This document shows, in pieces, positions 21,207-32,536 of a stretch of DNA of 64,000 bases (the first letter of the stretch is position 1; every line of letters starts with the position of its first letter). The DNA is from Desmodesmus armatus (taxonomy: Eukaryota > Chlorophyta > Chlorophyceae > Sphaeropleales > Scenedesmaceae). The stretch spans positions 62,001-126,000 of the forward strand of contig VIIQ02000749.1 in assembly GCA_007449985.2 (NCBI GenBank), read 5' to 3'. The notes beneath the pieces were generated by a model. It did no database searches. It worked only from the letters and a program-made list of their open reading frames with translations, and was not told where the DNA came from. The translations under genes were made by a program, and so were the position numbers.

Positions 21207-24200
21207 TACTTGCGTACGCAGGAAATCAAGAACACTGCTCTTGCTTCAAGCAAGCGTGACGCAAGCCCCCGGACCCAGATATCCCAAACAGCCACAACCC
21301 CAGCAAGACCCAAACAGAACAGAACACAACACGACATTGCAGCCACCGACCCGCTGAACACTGCTGCAATCGCGACTGCACAGGTACAGGTCAAGGAGGC
21401 GCAGGCCTCCCTCAAAGCCACAGTAACAGAAGCACGTCAGCGCCATACTGACCGCCTAATTGCTGAAGTCGATAGCTGCAGGCGAGGAAACGATGGAAAA
21501 GGGATGTGGAAAGCTCTTAAAGCCCTGGGAGGGTCACGCGACAGCACCCGGACAGGACCAGCAGCGCTGCGCAATCCTAACGGAGCCGGCCTAGTCACAG
21601 ACGCACAAGGCATCTGCGAGATTCTAGCCAATCATTATGAGCAGGTGTCCTCTACCTCCACCCACTACCGCAACGATGACTTTGATGCTCAGCACCGTGC
21701 CACAATAGAGGCGCAGGTTAAGGAACACTTGGAACAAACTTCCTTCACAGAAGAAGGCCCAGCTGGCCTCTCACAACCCATTGCCGAGGAAGAAGTACAA
21801 GCACAGTGCCACAGACTGAACAACAACAAAGCTCCTAGCCCTCTGGACAACATCCAGAATGAGCTGCTGAAGTATGGCGGCAATGCCCTGACTCCCCACC
21901 TTACAAGCTTCTTCCAGATGCAATTTGAGTATGAAATGAAAGCCAAAACATGTGGGGTGATCACCCCCATTTACAAAAAGGGAGACCCCATTGAAGCCAA
22001 AAACTACCGCCCTATCACCCTGGGATCTGCCATTGACAAGCTGTACAATCTGGTGATCAATGGGCGCATCATGACTTTTTTGGAAGATAACGACAAGCTG
22101 CATGACGGCCAGCAGGGTTTCCGCCCTGGCAGAAGCTCGGTAGATAACATCTACATGCTGAAAACATGCCTGGATGCACGATGCCAACAGAAGCTTGATA
22201 CATACCTGTTGTTTGTAGACATTGAAAAGGCCTATGACACTGTGTGGAGAGCTGGGCTTCTCTGGCACTTATGGCAAAAAGGCATTACTGGGAAAATGTT
22301 CCGCGTCCTTGCTAACATGGTGGATAACACACCCACCAAGATCATGTACAACGGAGCGTTCTCGCGCGTAATGCACCCTGACATGGGCTGGGAACAGGGA
22401 GACACCCTGGCAACCACCATGTTCAACGTATACATTGATAGCGTCTTGCACCAGGTATGGGAGGAACACGAGGGAATCCCTGTCCCTGTGCGCTCTGGCG
22501 AAACAGCTGCAAAACTGACTGCTCTTTTGTATGCTGATGATCTGGCTGGGGTGACATCCACCCCTGAAGCAATGCAACGGCTGGTGGACAGTACACGAGC
22601 AGCACTGACAAAATGGCAGCTTCGCGCAAGTGTCAACCCCACTGACACATCTAAAACTGCCATCATGAAGGTACTAGGTGGCTGTGCAAGTGCCCGCCGC
22701 AGTGCTGCTGCAGCTACACGGATGGACAGCTCTGCTCAGACATACAAGTGGGGAGACATCACCATCCCACAAGTCACCAGCTACAAATATCTAGGGGTTA
22801 CCATCAACAATACCAACACTTGGGATGACCACTTTGAAGCTCGCATGAAGTCAGGCACAAAGGCAGCAGCAGCCCAACGTAAAGTACTCACACAAGTGCG
22901 GCTCCCTGCCCACTTGCGCAAACTGACACTAACCACTATTGTGCAACCAGTGGTCACCTATGCTGCCCAGGTGTGGGCCCAACCCATCCAATCTTTGCGC
23001 AAAAAGCTTGACTCCTGGCAGATGGGTTTGACCACACGTGCTTTCCATTGCCCTGCAAACACCTCCCACATCTGCCTGCAACAAGAGCTGGGTTTGTTTC
23101 CTCTGCATGTAACATGCGACACACTTGCCATTAGGTACTGGCATCATCTAGAAAACACACCCACTGACCGACTACTGTACAAGATCCACACTGCATGGAG
23201 TGGCAAGTACCACCCTTGGGGTCAGAACATGCAGCGACTACTGACTGAGTACAACATTGACACTAGCACCCCTAAAGAAGTCAGTAAGGCAAATTTCAAG
23301 GGACATGTTGAAGCACGTGCAATCAACTATCTTAGGTCTTATTGGACACAGCCCCCCCGCAACCTAGGAGGTTCTGTGCACTCCAGGTACATGGCAGACA
23401 TTGGCATTGGAGAGCTCACACCTAGGCGGCCCAAACTCCGCACATATCTGCACACTCTAACCACCACTCCCCACCTGGAATCATGTAGAGCCGCTTCACT
23501 GTTCATGCACTTCCGCCTTGAAACCCTCCCACTCAATGCCTTCCATAGCCATACAAGACACAGGGAGACAGCTGCTGCACGCAATGCAAGGCAACTCTGC
23601 CCATCCTGTAAACAACATGCTGAAACACCCACTCACTTCCTGTTGGAGTGCCCTGCCTACTCTATCCCCCGCAGCATGCCACATATTGCAGACTGTATTG
23701 CAGATGCCCAAGCCAGCCCCACACAGGCCCCATGGCGCCAACTGCTCAACCAGCCTTTGATGGCCAACTACATCCTCCGCGCTTGGGACATTAGAAGAGC
23801 CGCCCTTGCAGGGCGCGAGGCCAATGGAGGAAGCTCTATGGCGTTAACACCTGGGCCTGCAGCTGATATCACTGGAGAGCAGTAACAGTCCTTTGCAGCA
23901 GCAGCAGCAGTGGAGCGTTGACGGCAGTTGACTGATTTGACAGCTTTGTGTTTTTGTATCGAGAGCCGTCTAGTGCCGAGCCTCCGAATTGGTCCAGCCC
24001 AAAGTCACATTGCCACAAAGGGTTTTTTATATTCCTCCACGGAGGTTTTTGCCCGGCATCCATTCGGAGGGTTGTCCATCTCGTGCACTTAGATAGTACG
24101 CTTGGGGATTTTTGGGTTGGTTTTCATCCTCACAAAAGCGTCAGGCTTCTCTGTTTTGATCCTCAGTATGTTGTTCCTTCTGGGTTGTTGTGCTATCTCC

Positions 24201-24276
24201 GTGATATTAGTGAATGGCTGGCATGAGCTCTTGAGTTTCATAGCTACAGGTGTAACTTTGATTTGATTTGATTTGA
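21207..24276 (+). mobile_element. Non-LTR retrotransposon (LINE) with intact RT frame and 3' tail
   Basis: The open frame 21207-23885 (about 890 codons) follows an in-frame TGA at 21204; its first ATG is at 21504. Reverse transcriptase motifs in order are NNNKAPSPLDNIQNELL, GVITPIYKKGD, KNYRPITL, QQGFRPGRSSVDNIY, the catalytic FVDIEKAYD (Asp codon at 22218), MGWEQGDTLATTMF and LLYADDLAGV (YADD codons 22530-22541). The C-terminus has a CxxC...H...C zinc-knuckle-like motif starting at about 23598. A roughly 390-bp 3' UTR ends in TGTAACTTTG and TTTGA repeats at 24276. No endonuclease is visible, so the element is 5'-truncated or that part has decayed. The segment before GVITPIYKKGD looks shorter than usual. 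Short copies of the 3' end occur elsewhere in the window, so this family has been mobile. Confidence 0.94.
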
Positions 24277-24403
24277 ACACAACAGTCCTGACTCATGTGC
24301 AACACCAAAGTATCCACTTGCAGCACCCCTCCCCTCCTTCAAAGAATGCTTGAAGCTGACCGATGATCAACAGACACACATGGCAGTGCCTCTGCACCCC
24401 TCA

Positions 24404-24701
24404 TAACCAGGACGGTCCTGGTTACAAGGGAGGCTCCCTTGTGGCAAGAGATGAACGAAACACGGCCCATGTACTGGAGGGCATACAAGCCACGCTCCAC
24501 TACATCAGCAGCAGACACCAACACCGAGTGAAATTGCAAGACCGTTTGCTGCTTGCTGCAGCATGTGCGTAGGGAAGCCAACACCATACAAAGGCAGCGC
24601 AGTGGCATGGACATGCCTATGTTCAGCTCGCTTGAAGCCATGTTGGCAGGTCCGACAACTTCCGAAGTTGTCGGACGGAAGTTGTTGAACGGTTCAACAA
24701 C
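24404..24701. repeat. Second cluster of perfect short palindromes
   Basis: The hairpins are 24404-24424 (10-bp stem, 1-nt loop), 24424-24442 (9-bp stem, 1-nt loop), 24604-24617 (6-bp stem), 24650-24676 (13-bp stem, 1-nt loop) and 24681-24701 (10-bp stem, 1-nt loop). They lie just right of the LINE end and left of the copy-2 gene. Confidence 0.92.
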
Positions 24702-24935
24702 AACAAAGAGGTATGTCGCTCACGCAACACGCACTGTGCAATGCACTCACAACAAGAACTGCACCCAAAGCACTGTTCAGGTGGACAGAAGCCATACGGG
24801 CGGTTCCCACGCAGCACACCTCCATAGCACAATGACACACCAATCAGCACAATGATGCACCAATCAGCACGTGTGCACAGACAAGACGCAAACCTTAGCC
24901 GTGATCGCAGCAAGTCCGTGACAGCATCAATGCTG

Positions 24936-27524
24936 TCAGGGAGAATCTGCTGGACCCATGTAAGCCTTCCGTGTCTGAGCCTTTTTCTTAGGGGGCACCG
25001 GCGCGCTGACTACCTTCTGCTTCTTCGCCTTCTGTTGCCCAGTCCCCACATCCTTGTAACCCGCATACTGCTTGGATCCGCTGTACTGGTTGTAACCGCC
25101 ATAACCGTAGTGGGGCTGATGGTGTTTGAGCTTGTGCTTGCATAGCTGCTTGCAGCACTTGGCCACAGCAGTGATGGTGCAGGATCCCTGGTAGGGTCTC
25201 AGGATGGGAGGTGCGTCCCCTTGATTATCTGGGGGAGGGTTCACCGCTATGAAAGAACAGGTGGTCTGCACGATCACGACAAGCAATACAACACACATGA
25301 TATTAAAATTTCATTTTTCAACTCAGTGAAAATGTGGGTTATATAGTAGAACAGAAACCTTGTGAAGCGAGCGCGCGATGCGGCGCGGGAGTGCGAGAAG
25401 GCTGAGTAAAGTGCGAATCAAACAGACGAAGCAAATCATTTGCTGCTGCAGCTGCGGCAGCTGAAGGAGGCTTCGGGGAACTCGAGCTGCGGTCAGAAGC
25501 TCGAAGCTACCGCACCATACCTGTGGACTGTCGAACTCCGTGCAGCCTCCAGTCCAACCGGTCTCGATCGGTGTAACTTTCAGGTAGTCCGCGGGAGTCT
25601 GCAGGGACAGAGAGTAAACATATCCTTCTGAGTTTCCAGGCGGAGGCAGGGAACTCAGCATACAGTGGTCGGCGGCACATAGTCCTTCCAAGAACAGCAG
25701 CAAGTGCGATGGGATGTGCGCCACACTGGCTGCTGCACTAGAGTACAGCTACTAGGCCACTGGTTTTGAGTCACGCAGGCTGCGGCAGGGCAATGTGCAC
25801 CAGCTATATGTTGCCGGTGCAGCTTACCGAACAAGTCAGCTTGCAGAAACCTGCAGGGCGTAAACAAGCAGCAGTGCAGCAACGATAGACATTCAGCACA
25901 CACATGTGTGCAGCAATTTGCCAGGCCAAAACACTGTTGTTGCTGCCAGGATGCATGCCAATGCAGAGTGGTTATGCAACACAGCTCAGCTGCCTGCGCC
26001 AGGCCCCCTCCACACCAACAACACACCCTCCACTGTCAGCAGGCGCTGAGCACCAAAACATGACTCATCGCAACAGACTGACTGGGACAAAAGTGACAGT
26101 TCAAACTGTTGAGCTGTAACTTTTGGTCGCTGCGTCTTGATAGCTCTAGCAGGTTGACCTACCTCCGACCTGAACGGCGTAGCAGTTGGAAATGGTGGTC
26201 CGTGCCGTGCAACAAAGAGACAACCACACAGCACCCAACAGAGAACAACACAGCAACTTCAGACCATGGGACCTCTCACTCAACAGCACATGGGGCAACA
26301 CAACGGCATTGTTTTGTGCACGAGCAGTGGCTATACAGATGCTGCTGCCCACCGGCACCATGACGGGGCACCATGACGGTCACCTCCCAGGACACCAAAC
26401 AACCGATGCTGAGCATTGGCAATCATGACAACTAGTCTGCTGCCACCTACTAGTCACTAGATCATGTGCAAGACAGGTGCCGTGAGCGGCTCAGTCACTC
26501 AGCCGCCAGTGGCTGCTGCTATACCCGTACTGCTGTACACGACTGTAGTGTACTTCAGCCTGACTATTGGTTATGCACTGCACTGCTTGCCCAACAGCTG
26601 AGTGGCCTGGCACAATTCACTCAATTTTTTTCATGGCAGGGGGAAAATGTCCCAAGGTGGACATGTCTGGCTAGAGTAACTTGGCAAGTCGGCTGGCACA
26701 ATTCACTGATGCCCACCTGGTAGTTGCTGCCAGCAACACCAGGTGTTGCCTGATACATGAGGCCATTCAATGCCACCGAGCAACTCAGCCGCTGCCTTGC
26801 TGTCAGTGGCTGCTGCTGCTGCTGCTGCTGCTAAGGACTGCCCCCCCCCCCCCCCCAGCACCTGAGCTGTACTGTGGAATGGTTACTGCACTGATGATGC
26901 TTGGACGCATACTGCAGTCAAGGCTAACACAACAGCTGAGTGGCTTGGCACAGGTCATGGCACCCACCTGGTAGTTGCTGGTGTTGTCGTGCTTGCATAT
27001 GTTGCTGTACGACTCGTCCAGCATGTCGGTCTCTGGGCAGATGGCGACCGCTGTTGCTTCGCCAGCCACCTGGTCTGTTGCGCCGGACTCCAGGCTGACT
27101 TCAGCCTCCACCTCTACAGTAATGTTGGTGCCAGGGCAGCAGATCCCTGCAGCAACACAGTGCAGTTGGGTTATCATATCATATATGGCTGGCATGAGCT
27201 CTTGAGTTTCATAGCTACAGGTGTAACTTTGATTTGATTTGATCATATCATTAGCTGGACTGGGTTGCATGGAGCTTCAAGGGCTCTCAAGAGACAGGCT
27301 AGTGCCAGGGATGGGACTCAGTGCCAGACAGTCTCCAACACTGCACTGCACTCTCCTGAAATACTTTACAGCCTAGGCTGTACCACGCTGGGCATGTTAG
27401 ATGCACACTGAGAGAGAGACACACTTCTGGAATTTGCTGGGTCAATTGCACCTACTCAGGCATGCACACTCACCGCAGTGTATGTCTGCAAGATGCAGAG
27501 GGTGCGTTGACATCATGATGAGTC

Positions 27525-27567
<43 letters not shown>

Positions 27568-29048
27568 CAGAGCAATAGGAATACTTTGCTCAGTTGACTT
27601 GACCAGGTGATGGTTAATCTAATCTGCAAACCTCAAGCTGCTTTGGCAGTACATGCGTTGAAGACCCGAATTCCAAGGCGCTGAGTCAGCCAGGCAACAC
27701 AAGCGGCCTGCCAGGCAGTGCTGTGCACACAGCTCCATGCTTTGGGGAGTATGTTACATGGACACATTTGCCAAACAACAATTTGGCTTTGCACGTTCTG
27801 GTGAGGCCAGAAAGCTGCCAGCTGTGCTGTGCAAGCATCGACTGCGCTAGAAAAGACTGTCCTGCATGCACCAACCACTGTTGTGATACTGCAACCTGTA
27901 CACCGTGCAGTACTGCAAATTGCGATGCACGGGACAACCTGAATTTCATGCCATACATTTGCTGGCAGGGTCCCAATCCTTAGGTTAGTCCAAGCCTTGA
28001 GGCTTACCTCCTGGCAATTTCGAAACTGCTCTCGGATTGTCACAAAAGCAGCAGGACAGTAAGCGCAAGCACGAGTGTGGCAGCAAGAGAGAACAGCAGA
28101 CACAGGTGTGGCTTGGTGGCAGCAAGACAGAACATGCAGACAGATAGGTAAGGCTGGTCAAGATATCACACAGCACATGATAACCATGGTGTACGATATG
28201 CTCGGTGTGCATCGGCTACTGCCTGCAGCATGCACCACGACGAGACAATCTCCCCATGTGGGTGTTGACCATACATCAAATCACATGCAGTACCTAGAGC
28301 AAGCCCTGGCAGTGTCAAGCGCATACACCAACACTAGAGCAGTGCCACTCACTGACGTAATTTGAGAAGTCTCCTGCAGCAGCAAACAAACACCAGAAGC
28401 ACGTATGCAACATACGGGGAAACTCATGTCAGAAAGACATCCACACATGTAGTAAGTGGGTTGAGGCAGCTGCTGCTGCTGCTGCTGCTGCTGCATGCTT
28501 CCACTTGGCTGCATCATCTGGTCCGCAGATTAGGGTTGATAACCCAACCCCAACACGTTAAGCAGCACCAGCCAACTGCAAACCTGTTGACACTGTGCAA
28601 TGACTGTAGGCCAGCTGTTGCCCGCCTTGACTGCTGTGCAGTATGTGTGTTGCTTTGCTCCTGTCGATAACAAACAAACAAAGACGCCCTCAAAGGACTG
28701 TAAAGCCGCTGCTGCAGCTGCTGCTGCTTGTGCCAGCACAGCACGCGAGCACAGCGCTGTGCCTGCAGCTGCTGTTGACACCAACTCAAGACCCAACTGA
28801 TGCATGCCACTCACCTATAACGCCTCCTTGGCCGCCATGTCCCCATCCATGGCCACCATATCCGCCGTAACCATAGCCATAACCGCCGTAACCGCCATAA
28901 CCGCCATAGCTGCCGTAACTGTCGTAGCCATAATTGTCGTATCCGTAACCGTCGAGGCCGTAACCGTAACCAGCAGTGACCTTGCTGGCGGTTGGTAAGA
29001 TGCCGTTTGGCCCTGGCCCCTTGTGCAGGGGGTTGGCATTGGAATCAT
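24936..29048 (-). CDS. Secreted Cys-containing protein with basic tail, copy 2 (partial model)
   Basis: The supported exons are 28815-29048 (Gly/Tyr-rich: DDSNANPLHKGPGPNGIL, then many GYGG/YGYD units), 26968-27146 (GICCPGTNITVEVEAEV...HDNTSNYQ), 25521-25598 (TPADYLKVTPIETGWTGGC) and 24936-25265. All join in matching phase. A further exon around 26280-26370 (SSICIATARAQNNAV) is likely. The last exon encodes TTCSFIAVNPPP, the signature GSCTITAVAKCC, a His/Tyr-rich stretch and a Lys-rich tail ending KKAQTRKAYMGPADSP. Exon phases and signatures match copy 1 (13103-15382). Tyr/Gly-rich repeats plus Cys and Lys recall cross-linked extracellular matrix proteins, but that is inference. The gene may be one transcription unit with the Gln-rich gene upstream. 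A 59-bp LINE copy lies 37 bp upstream of exon 27146. Confidence 0.65.
27183..27241 (+). mobile_element. 59-bp LINE 3'-end copy with 10-bp target duplication
   Basis: The sequence matches the final bases of the LINE at 24217-24276 (GGCTGGCATGAGCTCTTGAG ... GTGTAACTTTGATTTG). The decamer ATCATATCAT occurs immediately before (27173-27182) and after it (27242-27251). This is a clear target-site duplication. The copy lies antisense in an intron of the copy-2 gene. Confidence 0.93.
27527..27567. repeat. (CAG)n microsatellite
   Basis: About thirteen CAG units occur in an intron of the copy-2 gene. The triplet matches the exonic CAG tracts elsewhere in the window. Confidence 0.95.
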
Positions 29049-29319
29049 CTGGAGGGCCAACGGCAAACAGCAAAAAATGACAGCACAGCACAGCACAGCA
29101 GAGTCAGCTAATGACTGTAGCCCGTACATAGCAAAGCTTCAGGTGCCACAAAGGGAAAGACAGGGGGAGGGGGCAAGAGACAGAGGCAGGGAGGGAGGGA
29201 GGGAGGGAGGGACGGAGGCAGGCAGGGAAGGAAGGAGGGAGAAAGGTAGGTCTGCACGCACTTGCTACAGCTCTCAGGTGTGCTGCATGGCTCAAAAACT
29301 GAGACAATTGGATCTCTAA

Positions 29320-29452
29320 CCAAATCAACTCAGATCAAAGGGTACGCCTGTAGCTATGAAGCCCAAGAGTTCATGCCAGCCATTCACTGATATCACGGAG
29401 ATAGTAGAACAAACCAGAAGGAACAAAATACTGAGGATCAAAACAGAGAACC
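29320..29452 (-). mobile_element. 5'-truncated LINE 3'-end copy
   Basis: The reverse complement aligns with about 130 bp of the LINE 3' UTR, including GATCCTCAGTAT, TTCCTTCTGG and GGCTGGCATGA. It ends in a degenerate TTTGA tail. It lies between the Gln-rich copy B gene and the copy-2 Cys gene, in their transcriptional direction. Confidence 0.85.
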
Positions 29453-29484
29453 ATGCTGCTTCCACCCTGCTGTGCCACATCTTG

Positions 29485-29560
29485 CTCACCTAGGCTCCCA
29501 ACTAGAGGTACTTGATGCTAGTGGCGGCCCCCAAGGCATCATACCAAGAGGGGCCCTGCT
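29485..29560 (-). repeat. Ghost copy of Gln-rich copy B exon end
   Basis: The last part of exon 29690-30387, with its stop and donor (GGGAGCTTAG|GTAAGC), is repeated about 197 bp downstream as GGGAGCCTAG|GTGAGC. The shared upstream codons are diverged. The downstream copy has an extra in-frame TAG. Confidence 0.8.
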
Positions 29561-29689
29561 TGCACCTGCAACGGTTCTCAGGTGTAGTGTGCAGACATAT
29601 TGGGGCGACAGGAAAAAACCTAAACCCTAATCAGATCTAGATTGGGGCGACAGGAACCCCACCTCTGCTGAGCCACGCACATCGCTTAC

Positions 29690-29942
29690 CTAAGCTCCCA
29701 GCCAGAGGTACTGGTTGCTGGTGGGGGCCCCAGGCATGTCCGGCATCGCACTACCAGGGCCATGACTGCTGCCGCCACCCCTTGCACCAGGACGGCTGAG
29801 CAGTGGGTTCAACACCTGCGGCTGCTGCAGTGGATCAGACATCTGCTGCTTCTGCGGTGGATTCAACACCTGCTGGTGCTGGTCCAGTGGGCCTGGCACC
29901 TGCTGCTGCATTTCTTGTTGCTGCTGTTGCAGCTGCTGCTGG

Positions 29943-29984
<42 letters not shown>

Positions 29985-31434
29985 TGTAATAGAGGGTTTA
30001 CCACGCCTGCCAATCCTTCTGGTACACTGCTTGGGGTAGCGGGTCTGGCGTTCTGCCCAGTCCTTGGAAGAAAACCTGGCTGCTGCATTCGCTGCTGTTG
30101 ACCATCTTGCTGCTGCTGCTGTTGAGGCAGTGTTGCCTGATTCCACGGTCTCTGCTGGGGCAGCTGTTGCTGTGGCTGGCCAACCTGCTGCTGCTGCGAT
30201 TGCAAAGAGTGCTGCTCTTTTGGCATCTGTGGTTGCTGCTGCTGCACTTGCAGCGAGGGCTGTTGCCAGAGTCGCTGGCCCAGCCCCTGCAGGTGCACCT
30301 GTTGTGGCTGCTGTTGTGGTCGATGCTTCTGTGGCAATGGTATGGAAGGCTGCTCCCAGTGCTGCTGTAGGTCGTAATCGCTGTCGCCTGCACCAGTAGA
30401 CACATGCAGTACAGTACATTAAGTGTGGGAGGGGATCCCAAACTTCAGCACTAGCTGGCGAGCCAAGGCCATACCAAACACAAAACATGGTGGTGGTGGT
30501 GACCTTTCTTGACAGGCATTGCCGGGTGTGATCAATCAAGAACCATACCCTCCCTGCCCCTGCGCATCTGCGCATGTACATAAGTTCAGTGCAAACACTT
30601 GCAAACCGGGGTATTAGGATGCCCTAAACCATGAACCACAAACTTTACCCCCAAATTCCAAACCCTGTAGCACAGCCCCTCACCTTCATCGTTCCCACTG
30701 AAAATCAATAGAGTCAGCAGCTAGGTAGCCAGCACCGTACCCTCCCTGCACTCCTGGTGGCGTAGGCATGCTGCTGACCGCAACACCAGGCCCACGTTCA
30801 AGCCTGATATGCTGGTGCCTGACATGGACACGGGGTCACTCATGCTGAAAATGCAGGTGAAGGATGCCCTAAACCATGCACCATTCCCCTGGACCCTACC
30901 CTGCAGCACAGCCCTCACCTTCGTCTTCCTCACTGTATTCAGTGGAATCAGCAGCGAGGTAGCCAGCACCGTACCCTCCCTGCACTTCTGGTGGCGTGTG
31001 TGTGTTGTTGATAGCCACATCAGGCCCACTTTCCAGCCTGATATGCTGCTGCCTTGCATGGACGCGTGGTGGCCCTCCCTCTAACTGATAGTGCTGATTG
31101 TATAAGGCGTAGGGGTGTACACCAGCCTGACCTCTGCTGCTGCCTAGCTGTTCGGCCCAGAGGTAAGGGCCCTCCTGCTGCTGCTGCTGCTGCCGGTGCT
31201 GTTGTTGAGGGGGTCTGCCTGCCCAGGCATGGTAAGCGCTCCTGGCACGCTCGTCGCTTGCAGGCAGCCAACTCAGCTCGTCACTGTCCCTGTCATATGC
31301 TGCCTCACTGCTGCTGGCCTCAGCACCATCGTTGTGCAGAGGCTGCTGCTGTTGCTGCAGCTGCTGGGGCAGCCGCCGTTGGCCTGCCCCACTGCCGCTG
31401 TGCTGCCCAGCCCAGGGATCAAACAGCAGCCGCT

Positions 31435-31474
<40 letters not shown>

Positions 31475-32332
31475 TTGCTGCTCCTGCTGTAAGGGGCTGG
31501 AAGTGGCTGAGGGCTGCTGACGCTGCTGCAATGGGGGTGCTGTCGCATGTGCTGCTGCTGCTGCTGCTGGTTGGTGGCGGTTGCTGACAGGAGGGGCAGC
31601 TGCTAGTTTGAGGCTGGGCTTGCTGGTAGCAGCTGCTGCTGCTGCTGCAGGCCTGTCGGCGGTGCCACCCAGCTGCCCAGGCCCCTGGGGAAAGGCTGCC
31701 TGCTGTGCTGCAGTGTCAGCAGCTGCTGCAGCAGGCCTCTCTGGGGCATCGATTGGCTGTCCAGGCTTCTGCAGGAAGGCTACCTGTTGTGCTGGCTGTG
31801 GGTGAGCAGCAGGGCTGCTGGTGATCAGTTGCTGGGTTGTTGCTGCTGTAGGCCCCTGCTGTTGGCTGCTGCTGTCAGCAGCTTTGAGTGGTGCCTGCTT
31901 TGCCGCGGCACCCAAACGTAGAAGGTGCCGTAAGAGCCCTGATGTGTGTGTGCTAGCTGCTGCTGTTGTTGTTGATGGCTCTGCTGCTGCTGTGTCTGCT
32001 GCAACGCGAGGGCGGGTACTGGCAGACTGCTGTGCAGCTGCAGCTGTGCCAGCAGCAGCAGACCCCTTGAAGTTGCTATGCAACCTTGCACCATGCTGCA
32101 GAGGAGCGATCAACGGCCCGAGAAGCCTCCCGGCGTTGATATCTGCTACTGGCAGCCACTTTGAGGTCAGGGCACGACCCAACTGCTGCTGTGGAAACCC
32201 CACACGATCTGGGTGGCCCCTGTCTGCGCCTCTGAGATGGCTCTGATCCAGCAGCGCGCCCGTGCAGGGTGACAGAAAGGATGCTGCTAGTATAAATACT
32301 GCGACCAACACCCCACACGAGTGGCATCGCAT
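29690..32332 (-). CDS. Secreted Gln-rich protein, copy B
   Basis: Exons 30919-32332 and 29690-30387 join in phase 1 to give 703 residues. The start MRCHSCGVLVAVFILAASFL looks like a signal peptide. LLDQSHLRGADRGHPDR follows, then long Ala/Thr/Gln-rich sequence with poly-Ala and poly-Gln tracts, and an acidic end to exon 1 (STEYSEEDEG). Exon 2 continues DSDYDLQQHWEQPS into Gln-rich sequence, then NPLLSRPGARGGG and the end SNQYLWLGA. The stop TAG is followed at once by a good donor (GTAAGC), so either the 3' UTR is spliced or the gene continues into the Cys-containing gene downstream. The homologue is copy A (15902-17412), with the same intron phase. An extracellular matrix role is inferred from the signal peptide and composition. 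Confidence 0.72.
30684..30832 (-). repeat. Ghost copy of Gln-rich copy B exon 1 end
   Basis: The end of exon 1 (31065 to 30919: QHIRLESGPD...PPEVQGGYGAGYLAADS) is repeated about 235 bp downstream (QHIRLERGPG...PPGVQGGYGAGYLAADS), including the GAAG|GTGAGG donor. The copy has a one-base insertion before the donor that creates a TGA. Confidence 0.88.
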
Positions 32333-32536
32333 GGGATCACCAGCCAAGCAACTGCAGCGCTGGTGGTTGGAAAGGTAGTTGGCTTGTTAAGACACGTCCT
32401 GGCAGAGCGCGATGTAGAGGTATCACTACATATTCTATTATTTCTGAAGGAGAATGAGCTGGACTCTACGTCTTAGGTGAACCATCCCGGTGCAAGCTGC
32501 GATCCTTTTGAATCCGACTTCTCCAACACAAGCAAC

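Noticed and set aside
27527..27567. CRISPR-like regular repeats
   Set aside because: All short periodic repeats are triplet or tetranucleotide microsatellites without spacers, and the DNA is eukaryotic nuclear.
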